A DNA stretch of 38,587 nt. Source: Halorubrum halodurans (GTDB lineage: Archaea; Halobacteriota; Halobacteria; Halobacteriales; Haloferacaceae). Both the position numbers and the translations under genes were made by a program. Numbering within the stretch: the stretch's first letter is position 1; each line of letters begins with the position of its first letter. The notes beneath the pieces were generated by a model. It searched no databases and had not been told where the DNA came from. It saw only the letters and a list, made by a program, of their open reading frames with translations. Shown one piece after another: positions 8,912-17,029 of the stretch. The DNA lies in the NCBI RefSeq assembly GCF_002252985.1, contig NZ_NHPJ01000068.1, positions 1 to 38,587 of the forward strand, written 5' to 3'.

Positions 8912-9822
8912 GCCTCACGCACCTCCGTTCCGGCGATCCCGCTCGGCTTGACGAGCAACACGACGATCAGGATCGCGAACGCGACCGCCGAGGAGAGGCC
9001 GGTCATCGACGACGGCAGGAACGCGGTCGAGAACGCGAGCGCGAGCCCGATGACGTACGCGCCGATGATCGCCCCGTACGGGCTGCCGGCCCCGCCGAGG
9101 ATGGCGGCGGAGAGGATCTGGAGGATGTGGCTGAAGCCCGTCGTGGAGCTGACGTTCGTCTGGATCGCCATGAGCACGCCCGCGAGCCCGGCAAGGACGC
9201 CCGCCAGCACCCAGACGCTGTCGCGGATCAGCTGGGTGTCGATGCCGCGGACGCGCGCCAGGCTCTCGTCGTCGCCCATCGCCCGCATCGCGATCCCCAC
9301 GTCGGTCCGCGTCAACAGCGCGTGGATGGAGAGGAAGACCGCGACGGCGGAGCCGAACACGATCAGGTGCTCGGAGGTGACGAAGAAGCCGCCGAGCAGG
9401 TCGACGGAGCCGACGGTCACGTCGGGGACCCCGTCGAACCGGAACGTCGCCGTCTCGGTCTCGATGTAGCGGGCGCTCCGCCCGCCGAAGAGGCGGATCG
9501 CGTTGCGGATGGCGATCCCGAGCCCGATCGACGTCAGCAGCATCGGCACCGGGCCGGTGTGGTTGATCGGCGTGAAGAAGCCCCGAGCGAGCACGATGCT
9601 GATGACCCCCCCGCCGATCATCGCGAGCACGACCGCGACCGGCAGCGGGACGGGGATCGCGCTCGCGGCGAGGAAGCCGACGAACGCGCCGAGCGTGAGG
9701 TACTCCCCGTACGCGAAGTTGATCATGTTCACGATCCCGTAGATGAGCGTGAACCCGATCGCGGCGATCGCGATGTACGACCCCGTGACGACCCCGAAGA
9801 TGGCTTCCTGAAGCAAGCCCAT
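8908..9822 (-). CDS. livH: Branched-chain amino acid type ABC importer, permease LivH
   Basis: A 304-residue permease starting MGLLQEAIFGVVTGSYIAI, with the LivH hallmark IYGIVNMINFAYGEYLTLGAFVG near residues 28-50 and AMRAMGDDESLARVRGID near 180. About eight membrane helices are visible. The stop overlaps the livM start by four bases, and the start is six bases after the livK stop, so this is one operon. Confidence 0.92.
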   Translation of the reverse strand: MGLLQEAIFGVVTGSYIAIAAIGFTLIYGIVNMINFAYGEYLTLGAFVGFLAASAIPVPLPVAVVLAMIGGGVISIVLARGFFTPINHTGPVPMLLTSIGLGIAIRNAIRLFGGRSARYIETETATFRFDGVPDVTVGSVDLLGGFFVTSEHLIVFGSAVAVFLSIHALLTRTDVGIAMRAMGDDESLARVRGIDTQLIRDSVWVLAGVLAGLAGVLMAIQTNVSSTTGFSHILQILSAAILGGAGSPYGAIIGAYVIGLALAFSTAFLPSSMTGLSSAVAFAILIVVLLVKPSGIAGTEVREA

Positions 9823-9827
9823 CGGGA

Positions 9828-11234
9828 TCAGTATTCGCCTTCGGCGACGTACTCCCGAATGTCCTCGGCCGGGACCTCGCTCGTCGCCTCGAACCCGTTT
9901 TCGCCGGCGGTGCTTATGGTGACGCTGCCGAAGACGTTGCCGTGCTGGGTGAAGTTCGTGGGCGTCGCCGCGCCCTGGTAGGAGATCTCCTCGCCGTTGG
10001 CGAGCGCCTCTTTCCCCTCGGCGAAGGTGTTGACCTCCGTCCCGCCGTCACGGCTGACCGGGCCGAGGTTGCGCTCGATCGCCTCCGGGGTCGCCTCGCC
10101 GGCCCGCTCGATCGCCAGCGCGATCACCTGCATGGCGTCCCACGCGGGCGGCGTCCAGGCGTTGATCTCCGCGTCGCCCTCGCCCGAGTAGATCTCCTCG
10201 AAGGTGTCGTAGCTCGGCCCCGACTGGCCGGGCGACCCGGCCCACGCGCCGTGGATGTCGCTGCCGACCTGGTCGACGAGGTCCTGCTGTGCCAGCGGGT
10301 CGGAGAGGATCGGCTGGCGGCCGTACCCCGCGTCGGACCAGTCCGAGAGCGCCGTGATCGCCGACTCCAGCGGGAGGCTCACGAGGAACGCGTCGAACTC
10401 GGCGTCGAAGAGCCGGCTGAGCGCCGACTGGTAGCTCGACCCGCCGATCTCGACCTCCACCCGCTCCGCGACCGTCCCGCCGTTGTCCTCGTAGACGGAG
10501 AGGAACCCCTCGACGTAGCTGCGCTCGCCCTCGGTGGTGCCGTTGAGCACGCCCAGCGTGTCGAGGTCGTTCTCGAGCGCGTAGACGGCGCTCCCGCTCG
10601 TGTGGACGGTGTCGCCGACGACGGTCCGCCAGAGCCACTCGTCGTCCGAGAGGTCCTCCGGCGTCGCCTTGTCACCGCCGCGGGTGTCGAGGAACGTCGA
10701 GCCCGGCCACGGGGTGACCATCGGAACCTCGAAGTCCTGGAGGAAGTCCCACAGCGGGTTGATCTCGCTGGAGAAGAGGCCCACGATCGCCGGTACCCCG
10801 TCGTTCTCGATCAGCTGGGTCGTGACGGTCCGCGCCTCCTGCGGGTCGACCGCGGTGTCCCGGCGGATCACCTCGAGCTCCGCGTCGAGCGGCCCGCCGG
10901 CCTCGTTGATGTGGGCGACCGCGGCGTCCGTCGCCTGCGAGACCCCCGGCTGGAGGAAGTCCCACTGTCCGCTCAGCGACGCCGGCTGACCGAGCGAGAT
11001 GGTGTCGGGACCGCCGTCGCCCGAGCCGTCGTCGCTCGATCCGTCGTCGCTGCTTCCGTCGCCGCTCCCGTCCCCGCTTCCGTCGTCGCCGCTTCCGTCG
11101 CCGGTCCCGCCGTCCCCGCCGCTCTCCTCGCCGCCGCCGAAGCTCACGCAGCCGGAGAGTCCGACGATCCCGCTGCTTCCGGTGACGGTCAGGAACGTCC
11201 GACGATTCACGAGGTCATTGGTATCAGATGGCAT
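9828..11234 (-). CDS. livK: Branched-chain amino acid type ABC importer, lipoprotein binding protein
   Basis: A 468-residue periplasmic-binding-protein-like lipoprotein. The N-terminus has a twin-arginine signal (NRRTFLTVTG) and a lipobox (GLSGC) with the lipidated Cys near residue 28. Then comes a linker of about 45 residues made almost only of Gly, Asp and Ser, and then the two-lobed LivK-type domain (ISLGQPASLSGQW; VPAIVGLFSSEI). It would hang outside the membrane and deliver ligand to LivH/LivM. The start at 11234 gives a proper signal peptide; the frame continues upstream but that part has no protein character. A TATA element lies 31 nt upstream. Ligand identity cannot be read from the sequence. 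Confidence 0.92.
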   Translation of the reverse strand: MPSDTNDLVNRRTFLTVTGSSGIVGLSGCVSFGGGEESGGDGGTGDGSGDDGSGDGSGDGSSDDGSSDDGSGDGGPDTISLGQPASLSGQWDFLQPGVSQATDAAVAHINEAGGPLDAELEVIRRDTAVDPQEARTVTTQLIENDGVPAIVGLFSSEINPLWDFLQDFEVPMVTPWPGSTFLDTRGGDKATPEDLSDDEWLWRTVVGDTVHTSGSAVYALENDLDTLGVLNGTTEGERSYVEGFLSVYEDNGGTVAERVEVEIGGSSYQSALSRLFDAEFDAFLVSLPLESAITALSDWSDAGYGRQPILSDPLAQQDLVDQVGSDIHGAWAGSPGQSGPSYDTFEEIYSGEGDAEINAWTPPAWDAMQVIALAIERAGEATPEAIERNLGPVSRDGGTEVNTFAEGKEALANGEEISYQGAATPTNFTQHGNVFGSVTISTAGENGFEATSEVPAEDIREYVAEGEY

Positions 11235-11260
11235 TCGGATACTAGGTCCCGTACACCAGC

Positions 11261-11270
11261 TATTAAAAAC
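11261..11270 (-). promoter_or_regulatory. TATA element of the liv operon
   Basis: On the minus strand GTTTTTAATA is centred about 31 nt upstream of the livK ATG at 11234. Confidence 0.55.
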
Positions 11271-11312
11271 GGGGGCGACCATGGTCGGACGGACGAGAGA
11301 AATCGCCAAGTA

Positions 11313-11327
11313 GTTCGAACATCGAAC
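11313..11327. promoter_or_regulatory. Inverted repeat upstream of the liv promoter
   Basis: GTTCG-N5-CGAAC lies about 45 bases upstream of the livK TATA element. It could be a regulator site; short AT/CG palindromes also arise by chance, so this is tentative. Confidence 0.25.
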
Positions 11328-11468
11328 ACGTTTGGCTTCGAAAACGTCGAGTTCGACCCCGATGTTTCGGACGAACGGTGAGTTTCTCCATCGTCCCCGG
11401 TCCCCCGTCGGGAGCACGCGGCGCGTCCGTGGCCGGTCGGATCGGTCGTTCGAGCCGGCCGACCGCGG

Positions 11469-12452
11469 CTACAGCGAGACGTCGGTCCCGTCGCCCGCCT
11501 CCCTGGCCTCCCGGTAGACCGTCTCGCCCGCCGCGGCGTCCAGCGTCGCGGAGCCCACGCTGACGACGACCAGAACGCCCTCCGGCGACTCCCGGACGTA
11601 GCCGTCGGCGAGCGGAACGCCGAGTTCGACCAGGTCGTCCGCGTCGAGGTCGCTCGCCCGGAGGTCGCCGGTCCCGGCGACCTCCTCGGGCACGTCGGCG
11701 AACACGCGCTCGGCACGCTCGAGGACGCGGGGGTCGAGTTCCTGCATCCCCTCCGTGAACGCGCCGACGGCGACGACGAGGGTTCCCGAGTCGAGCGCGC
11801 CGGGCGGGAAGACGGGCTCGGTCGCGGTCGTCGCCGTCACGACCACGTCCGCTCCCTCGACCGCCGCCTCGGGCGTGTCGACCGCGCGCGCCGGGATCCC
11901 CTCGTCGCTCAGGTCGGCGGCACACGCCACCCGCGAGTCGGACGGCGAGTGGATCCGGACGTCGGCGAGCGTCGCGACGGTCGCGATCGCGCGGGTCTGC
12001 CAGCGCGCCTGCGCGCCGGCGCCGACGACGCCGAGGGTGAGTCCCGCGTCGTCCGTGTCGGGCCCCAGTTCCCGCGCCGAGACGGCGCCGATACAGCCCG
12101 TCCGGGCGTTCGTGATCGCCGTCCCCGCCATGAACGCCTTCGGGAGACCCGTCCGGGCGTCCGTGAGCGCGATCTGGGCGTTGATCGTCGGGAGCCCTCG
12201 ATCCGCGTTCCCCTCGTGGACGCCGACCAGCTTCGTCGCGTAGTGGTCCGCGCCGTGGACGTACGCCGGCATGGCGATCCCGGTTCCCGCGGGCTCGTCG
12301 CCGTCGAGCCCCGCGCCGACCGGGAAGTGTGGCCGGTGGGGCCGCTCGACCTCGCCGGCGGCCTGCTTGATCAGCGCGTCGTCCACCACGTCGACGAGTT
12401 CCGCCAGATCGAGGCTCCGTTCGACCGCCTCCGCGGAGAGTACGAGCACCAT
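11469..12452 (-). CDS. Ornithine cyclodeaminase/mu-crystallin family dehydrogenase
   Basis: A 327-residue NAD(P)-dependent protein of the OCD/mu-crystallin/archaeal alanine dehydrogenase family. The ligand-binding half has ATKLVGVHEGN with the conserved Lys, and ITNARTGCIGAVSA near residue 110; the Rossmann motif GVVGAGAQARWQTRA is near residues 133-147. Members deaminate ornithine, make or oxidise alanine, or reduce cyclic imines such as pyrroline-carboxylate; this sequence alone does not decide. It is divergent from the FAD oxidase gene (103 bases apart) and follows the liv operon, which suggests an amino-acid role. A weak TATA-like element is near 12476-12483. It ends with TAG. Confidence 0.85.
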   Translation of the reverse strand: MVLVLSAEAVERSLDLAELVDVVDDALIKQAAGEVERPHRPHFPVGAGLDGDEPAGTGIAMPAYVHGADHYATKLVGVHEGNADRGLPTINAQIALTDARTGLPKAFMAGTAITNARTGCIGAVSARELGPDTDDAGLTLGVVGAGAQARWQTRAIATVATLADVRIHSPSDSRVACAADLSDEGIPARAVDTPEAAVEGADVVVTATTATEPVFPPGALDSGTLVVAVGAFTEGMQELDPRVLERAERVFADVPEEVAGTGDLRASDLDADDLVELGVPLADGYVRESPEGVLVVVSVGSATLDAAAGETVYREAREAGDGTDVSL

Positions 12453-12526
12453 GTCCGGGCCGTCGCCCTCCGGCGACTTAGCCTGTTCGTCGGCGCGGCG
12501 GTCCCCGCGACGACCGTCGTCGTACG

Positions 12527-12534
12527 TTTATATT
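12527..12534 (+). promoter_or_regulatory. TATA element of the FAD oxidase gene
   Basis: TTTATATT is centred about 25 nt before the ATG at 12556. A GGAGG run also touches the start, but the TATA spacing implies a leaderless transcript. Confidence 0.6.
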
Positions 12535-12555
12535 CCGGGGGGTCGATCGGGAGGT

Positions 12556-13725
12556 ATGGACGCACTCGTCGTCGGCGGCGGAGTCGTCGGACTCTCCGCC
12601 GCGTACTCGCTCGCCGACCGTGGCGTGGACGTGACGCTCGTCGAGAAGGGATCGCTCGGGAACGCCAGCACCGCCCGCTCGGCCGGCGGGATCCGATCGC
12701 AGTTCTCCACGCGCGTGAACGTCGAGCTCTCGCTCGCGAGCAAGGAGATCTGGAACGCCTTCGAGGAGCGGTTCGGCGTCGACATCGGCCTCCGGAAGAA
12801 CGGCTACCTGTTTCTCGCCCGCTCCGCGGAGACCGCGGCGCAGTTCCGCGAGAACGTCGAGATGCAGCGCGAACTCGGCGCGGAGAGCGAACTGCTCACG
12901 CCCGCGGAGGCGACCGAACACTGTCCGGGACTCGATCCCGACCCGTTCGTCGCGGCGACGTACAACCCCGACGACGGCATCGCCGACCCGAACCTCGCCG
13001 TCCAGGGGTACGCCGAGGCCGCCAGGGAACTGGGCGTCGAGATCCGGACGAAGACGGCCGTGGCCGACCTCCACCGCGAGGGGGACCGCGTCGTCGGCGC
13101 GGACCTCCGACCGGTCGGGTCCGGCGACTCGAAGCGCCACGATGTCGACTGCGTCGTCAACGCCGCGGGCGCGTGGGCGGCGACGGTCGGCGGGATGGCG
13201 GGCGTCGACCTCCCGATCGCGCCCCGGCGGCGGCAGATCGCCGTCGTCGACCCCACGCCGCCGGTCCCCGAGTCGGTCCCGCTGACGATCGACCTCGAGA
13301 CGGGATCGTACTTCCGCCCCGAGCGGGAGGGGGTGGCCCTCGTCGGCGGCCACTTCGAGGGCGACGACGATCCCGACCAGGACCCCGACGCCTACGACGA
13401 GGGGATGGACATGGAGTGGGCCGCGCGCGCGGTCGAGAACGCCGCCGAGTACGCCGAGTACTTCGGGCTCGACACCCGGATACAGCGCGGCTGGGCCGGG
13501 CTGTACGCGGTCACTCCCGACCACCACCCGATCGTCGAGGAGACGCTACCCGGCCTCGTGACCGTCGCGGGCTTCTCCGGCCACGGCTTCCAGCACGCGC
13601 CCGCCTCCGGACGGATCGCCGCCGACCTCGTCGTCGACGGGGAGACGGACCTCCTCGACGTCTCGCCGCTGTCGGGCGACCGGTTCGAGCGCGGCGACAC
13701 GCTCACCGAGCGGAGCGTCGCCTGA
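12556..13725 (+). CDS. FAD-dependent amine/amino-acid oxidase (DAO family)
   Basis: A 389-residue DAO-family flavoprotein. The dinucleotide motif VVGGGVVGLSAAYSL is at the N-terminus with the ribose-binding Glu in TLVEKG; then GNASTARSAGGIRSQF near residues 36-50, as in sarcosine oxidase beta-type enzymes; the C-terminal FAD motif GLYAVTPDHHPIVEE and GFSGHGFQHAPASG are near 315-355. The family oxidises secondary amines or amino acids (sarcosine, proline, glycine, D-amino acids) to imines. The frame is open upstream, but the ATG at 12556 begins exactly at the FAD-binding strand and has its own TATA element. Its divergent partner is an OCD-family enzyme that could act on the imine product (inference). 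Confidence 0.88.
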   Translation: MDALVVGGGVVGLSAAYSLADRGVDVTLVEKGSLGNASTARSAGGIRSQFSTRVNVELSLASKEIWNAFEERFGVDIGLRKNGYLFLARSAETAAQFRENVEMQRELGAESELLTPAEATEHCPGLDPDPFVAATYNPDDGIADPNLAVQGYAEAARELGVEIRTKTAVADLHREGDRVVGADLRPVGSGDSKRHDVDCVVNAAGAWAATVGGMAGVDLPIAPRRRQIAVVDPTPPVPESVPLTIDLETGSYFRPEREGVALVGGHFEGDDDPDQDPDAYDEGMDMEWAARAVENAAEYAEYFGLDTRIQRGWAGLYAVTPDHHPIVEETLPGLVTVAGFSGHGFQHAPASGRIAADLVVDGETDLLDVSPLSGDRFERGDTLTERSVA

Positions 13726-13762
13726 GGGCCAGAGGTCGGAAGGGCGGGACGTTCCCGCGGTC

Positions 13763-14722
13763 TCACCGTTCCCGAACGGCGTCGGCCGGGAGCAACACCC
13801 CGCCCGCCCGGAGCAGCCCGAGCGCGGGGTCGTCGCCGGCGTCGGTGTCGGCGTCGAGGCTCCCGAGCGCGCGCCGACCGGGAACGGCCACGACGCCGGG
13901 CGAGAGGAACGACGCCCGCCGCGGGAGCTCCTCCCCCGGAACCGCCGATCCGGCGTCGAAGGCCGCGTCCCGCGGAAGGACGCTGTCGCCGGGGAGGTAC
14001 GTCCCCGCCGAGGCGAGCAGCTCCGCCTCGCCGGGATCGCCGAGGTCGAACGAGTCGCCGCGACGGAGGACCGTCCCGTTCCGCAGGACAGCGTCGAGTT
14101 CGGACCCGAGGTCCGGGCGTCGACCGCGTAGGTCCCGGACGACGTCGCCGGGGATCCGGGTTCCGGGACGGAGGACGCCGGCCAGGAAGGAGCCGACGGC
14201 GGATCGGGAGTCGTCCGCGGCGTCCGCGAGCGCCTCGTAGAGGCCGGGAGCCGCCGTGGCCGTCCGTTCCGGCGGGCACAACACGACCGTCCCGTCGGTC
14301 GCCCCCGACTCGGGAAACGCGTCGCCGGGAACCGACGCCAGCGCGTGTCGCCAGGGTTCCGGGTGGGCGGTTCCGCCGGCGCGCGTCAGGAACGCGCGCC
14401 CCGGAACGACGACGACCGCGTCGGCGGCGGTCACCCGTCTCGTCGTCACGTAGCCGGCGACGGCGTCGCCCGACGAGCCGGTTCCGGCGTCCGTCCGTGG
14501 CCACCCGCCCCGTTCGGCTCCTCTCCCTGTCCCCTCCTCGGCGACGAGCCGCCTCGCGGAGGAGCGGACCTGGCGCGCCCGCTGGCGGCCCACGCCGTCG
14601 AGCAGGTCCGCGAGCCCGTCGACCGGGGCGCTCGCGACGTCCTCGACCGACTCGAGCCCGTGTTCGCGGAGCCGCGCCGCGCGGACGCTCCCGACGCCGT
14701 AGACGTCCTCGAGCGAACTCAC
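13763..14722 (-). CDS. Helix-hairpin-helix protein with Pro-Gly repeat region
   Basis: A 319-residue protein. Residues 3-62 form a helix-hairpin-helix pair (LEDVYGVGSVRAARLREHG, then LADLLDGVGRQRARQV), as in DNA- or protein-binding HhH modules. The rest, from about residue 85, is not a domain I recognise. It is rich in short strands broken by turns of the form h-x-P-G-x-x-h-P/R-G/R, for example VLRPGTRIPGD, VLRNGTVLRRGD, YLPGDSVLPRD, AVPGEELPRR and LSPGVVAVPGRR, giving an irregular repeat that might fold as a beta structure. The start is a GTG. It follows the two tube-protein genes after 49 bases on the same strand, so it is probably their operon partner. Function unknown. Confidence 0.75.
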   Translation of the reverse strand: MSSLEDVYGVGSVRAARLREHGLESVEDVASAPVDGLADLLDGVGRQRARQVRSSARRLVAEEGTGRGAERGGWPRTDAGTGSSGDAVAGYVTTRRVTAADAVVVVPGRAFLTRAGGTAHPEPWRHALASVPGDAFPESGATDGTVVLCPPERTATAAPGLYEALADAADDSRSAVGSFLAGVLRPGTRIPGDVVRDLRGRRPDLGSELDAVLRNGTVLRRGDSFDLGDPGEAELLASAGTYLPGDSVLPRDAAFDAGSAVPGEELPRRASFLSPGVVAVPGRRALGSLDADTDAGDDPALGLLRAGGVLLPADAVRER

Positions 14723-14771
14723 GGCGCACGCCTCCGGAGCGACGGCACGACGGCGACGGCGGCGCCTCGGA

Positions 14772-15257
14772 TCACTCCGCGGACACCTCCGTGATCCCGT
14801 CGTGTGTCAGCTCGAACGTCTCCGTCGCGAGGCCCGACCCGACGGCGGAGAGCGTCGGTCCGTCCCAGCGTACCGGACGCGCACGCTCGCACCGCCAGAC
14901 GCGGGCGGGATCGCCGTGCTCGTCCAACAGGACCACCCTGACGGGTCGCGTCGTGCCGCGCCCGGCGGTCCACTCGCGGAACCACTCCCACAGCGCCGTC
15001 CGGTCGGTCACGCCGCGGCGAAGCGCGAGCCGCGACGACGCGGTCGCCGTGCCGCGGCCGCCGGGGTCGGCGGCGCGATCCCCCCACGACGCGTCGCGAA
15101 CCAGGAGCCGTCGCCAGAGCGGCCCATCCGCCTCCGCCCCGTCGTCGACGCGCGCCGACAGCCCGCGGACCTCGCTGAACCCCGCCGTGCCGACCGCATC
15201 GATCTCGACGAGGAACCGATGGCTCGGATAGGGGTCGGTCCGGTCATCCGGGGACAT
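14772..15257 (-). CDS. T4 gp19-like tail tube / contractile injection tube protein (A)
   Basis: A 161-residue protein that follows the T4 gp19/eCIS inner-tube layout from end to end: N-terminal YPSHRFLVEIDAVGTAGFSEVRGLSA, central LALRRGVTDRTALWEWFREW, RPVRVVLLDEHGDPARVW, and C-terminal ETFELTHDGITEV. In known systems this family stacks as hexameric rings to form the inner tube of phage tails and contractile injection particles. Here it has a paralogue directly upstream and an HhH protein downstream. No sheath, baseplate, spike or AAA+ ATPase gene is found within the window. The ATG at 15257 leaves only a short leader before the domain. Confidence 0.85.
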   Translation of the reverse strand: MSPDDRTDPYPSHRFLVEIDAVGTAGFSEVRGLSARVDDGAEADGPLWRRLLVRDASWGDRAADPGGRGTATASSRLALRRGVTDRTALWEWFREWTAGRGTTRPVRVVLLDEHGDPARVWRCERARPVRWDGPTLSAVGSGLATETFELTHDGITEVSAE

Positions 15258-15316
15258 CGTGCCTCCGTCCCGCTCGCTTCCGCGACGATCGCGGGAGTGT
15301 TCGACGGTCGACCATG

Positions 15317-15757
15317 CTACGCGGTCCGTTCCATCCCCTCGTGGACGATCCCGAGCCGCTCGATCGCGACCTCGGAACGGTCGGCGTCGAGGTCGGGCGC
15401 GACGTAGCGGCTCGGCCACGCGTTCCGGAATTCCCACCGCGGCCCGGCGCCGCCCTCCTCGTCGAGGAGGACGACCGCGATCGCCCGGCGCGCCTCGCCG
15501 AGTTTGCCCTGCTCGACCAGCTGTCGCCACTCGGCGAGCGCGATGGAGTCGTCGGTCGCGCCGCTCTCCAACACGAGCGGGTCGTGCCGATTGAGTCCGG
15601 CGAGCTTGCGGGGAGCGGGCGGGTCGTTCCCCTCGCGGTACGCGATCACGTCGGTCCGGGCGGCCGGGAGCGCACAGCGACTGAATCCCGCCTTCGCGAC
15701 GCCGTCGATCTCGAGAAGGAAGCGGATCCGTCGATACGGCCCGTGTCTATCCGGCAT
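15317..15757 (-). CDS. T4 gp19-like tail tube / contractile injection tube protein (B)
   Basis: A 146-residue tube-family protein. It shows the N-terminal IRFLLEIDGVAKAGFSRC, the highly typical YREGNDPPAPRKLAGL near residues 40-55, then GATDDSIALAEWRQLV, IAVVLLDEEGG, and the final IERLGIVHEGMER. It is more like the phage/eCIS 'conserved tail region' proteins (TIGR02241 type) than tube A, so the operon encodes two distinct isoforms, as eCIS loci often do. A GTG two codons earlier (ending at 15763) is an alternative start. It ends with TAG, 59 bases before tube A. Confidence 0.83.
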   Translation of the reverse strand: MPDRHGPYRRIRFLLEIDGVAKAGFSRCALPAARTDVIAYREGNDPPAPRKLAGLNRHDPLVLESGATDDSIALAEWRQLVEQGKLGEARRAIAVVLLDEEGGAGPRWEFRNAWPSRYVAPDLDADRSEVAIERLGIVHEGMERTA

Positions 15758-15896
15758 CGGCACGCCCCCGTGAACTCCGTCCGCGTCCGGTCGTGGGCGT
15801 GGCGAGCGTCGGTACGCCGTCGGTCGATGCGGCGTGCGTCGGTACGTCGTCGGTCGATGCGGCGTGCGTCGCGGCCGCGGGCGTGTCCAGGATCAT
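15747..15896 (-). CDS. Possible small leader ORF of the tube operon
   Basis: A 49-codon frame (MILDTPAAATHAASTDDVP...) that starts with ATG, contains a decapeptide THAASTD(D/G)VP twice, and overlaps the start of tube gene B. A seven-codon GTG frame preceded by GGAGG ends in its ATGA start. The single base that differs between the repeat copies changes an amino acid, so there is no sign of selection. I list it because it fills the space between the likely promoter and the first tube gene, but it may be noncoding. Confidence 0.2.
   Translation of the reverse strand: MILDTPAAATHAASTDDVPTHAASTDGVPTLATPTTGRGRSSRGRADAG
15808..15867. repeat. 30-bp tandem repeat, two copies
   Basis: GTCGGTACGC/TCGTCGGTCG followed by ATGCGGCGTGC occurs at 15808-15837 and 15838-15867 with one mismatch. 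It lies in the leader of the tube operon. Confidence 0.9.
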
Positions 15897-15944
15897 GGCA
15901 CTTGTTGTCTATTCACGACTGTCCTCCCTCAACGGCCGGCTTCC

Positions 15945-15954
15945 AAGTTAATGC
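15945..15954 (-). promoter_or_regulatory. Candidate promoter of the tube operon
   Basis: On the minus strand CATTAACTT is the only AT-rich element upstream of the tube genes. It would give a leader of roughly 165 bases before tube gene B, unusually long for a haloarchaeon. Confidence 0.3.
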
Positions 15955-16003
15955 TATCGGACGGACGGGGCGTGAGCGGGGACCGTGCCCGCCGTTTCCG
16001 GCC

Positions 16004-17029
16004 TCACTCCGGATCGACCGCGCGCCGGAGCTTTTCGGTCGAGAGGTTCCGGCCGGTGGTCGGGACGACGACGGTCTCGCCGGCGACGTCGTCCATCGAC
16101 CGCACCGCGGCGACCGCCGCCGCGCAGGCACCCTCGATGAGGATCCGGTCGGCCGCCAGCACGTCGCGGACGCCGTCCCAGATCGCCGCCTCCGGGACGG
16201 TGACCAGGTCGTCCAGCCGGTCGCGGAGGATCCCGACCGTGAGCGCGAAGGGTGCCCGAGAGGAGATCCCCTCCGCCTCGGTCGTCGCCGACTCCGCCGG
16301 GTCGAGATGCCCCTCGTGGTACGCCCGGTAGGTCGCGTCCGCGGCCGCGGACTGGACGCCCACGACCTCCGCGCCGCCGATCGCGCCGGTCGTGAGACAG
16401 TACCCGGCCGCGCCGCTCCCGCCGCCGATCGGGCACACCACGCGGTCGACCTCCGGAAGCGTCTCCAGCACCTCCAGCCCGGCCGTGGCGACGCCGGCGA
16501 CGAGGTCGGGCTCGTTCGCCGAGTGGACGTAGCGGAGGCCGTCCTCGGCCGCCCGGCGCTCCGCCCACTCGCGGGCCTCGTCGTAGTCGGCGCCGGTCGC
16601 GACGACCTCCGCGCCGAACCGCTCCATCGCGGCCACCTTCTCGGGGTTCGGGTCGGACGGAACGGCGATCGTCACCGGGACGCCGAACTCGCGGCCGGCG
16701 TAGGCGACGGACTGGCCGTGGTTCCCCGTCGACGCCGCGACGAGTCCCGCCTCGCGGAACTCCTCGGAGAGCCGGTGGCCGAGCGTGACGCCGCCGCGAA
16801 CCTTGAACGCGCCCGTCGGGAGCGTGTCCTCGCGCTTGAAGTAGACGTCCGCGCCGGTCTCGGCGGAGAGCGCCTCGCTCCGGACCAGCGGAGTCCGCGG
16901 GAGGTAGCGGGAGACGACCTCACGGGCCTCGTACACGTCGCCCGGCTCCGGCGGCGTGAGGTCGTGATACGGGAATATCGTCGTCGCGTCCGGCGAGTCG
17001 ACGGGCTCGTACCGACTCACGCCCGCCAC
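16004..17029 (-). CDS. Threonine ammonia-lyase type PLP enzyme
   Basis: A 341-residue fold-type II PLP enzyme. The Schiff-base Lys is in PTGAFKVRGG near residue 76, the substrate loop STGNHGQSVAYAG near residues 98-110, and the phosphate-binding glycine loop PIGGGSGAAGY near 195. There is no C-terminal ACT domain, so it resembles the unregulated catabolic threonine/serine ammonia-lyases, which give 2-oxoacids and ammonia; racemases and other lyases of the fold cannot be excluded. The start is a GTG at 17029; a GTG three codons later has GAGGTG just upstream and may be the real one. It faces the tube operon with no overlap. Confidence 0.85.
   Translation of the reverse strand: MAGVSRYEPVDSPDATTIFPYHDLTPPEPGDVYEAREVVSRYLPRTPLVRSEALSAETGADVYFKREDTLPTGAFKVRGGVTLGHRLSEEFREAGLVAASTGNHGQSVAYAGREFGVPVTIAVPSDPNPEKVAAMERFGAEVVATGADYDEAREWAERRAAEDGLRYVHSANEPDLVAGVATAGLEVLETLPEVDRVVCPIGGGSGAAGYCLTTGAIGGAEVVGVQSAAADATYRAYHEGHLDPAESATTEAEGISSRAPFALTVGILRDRLDDLVTVPEAAIWDGVRDVLAADRILIEGACAAAVAAVRSMDDVAGETVVVPTTGRNLSTEKLRRAVDPE

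Noticed and set aside
7107..8918. A 603-codon open frame that would fuse an unknown N-terminal domain to LivG
   Set aside because: The N-terminal 349 codons are the out-of-frame reading of livM, very Arg-rich and without domains; the livG ATG at 7871 overlaps the livM stop in the usual way.
11235..11417. Upstream extension of the livK frame
   Set aside because: It would bury the Tat signal and lipobox in the middle of the protein, and it crosses the TATA element.
13763..16003. Complete prophage or full contractile injection system
   Set aside because: Only two tube-family genes and an HhH gene are present. No capsid, portal, terminase, sheath, baseplate or integrase is seen, and housekeeping genes flank the operon directly.
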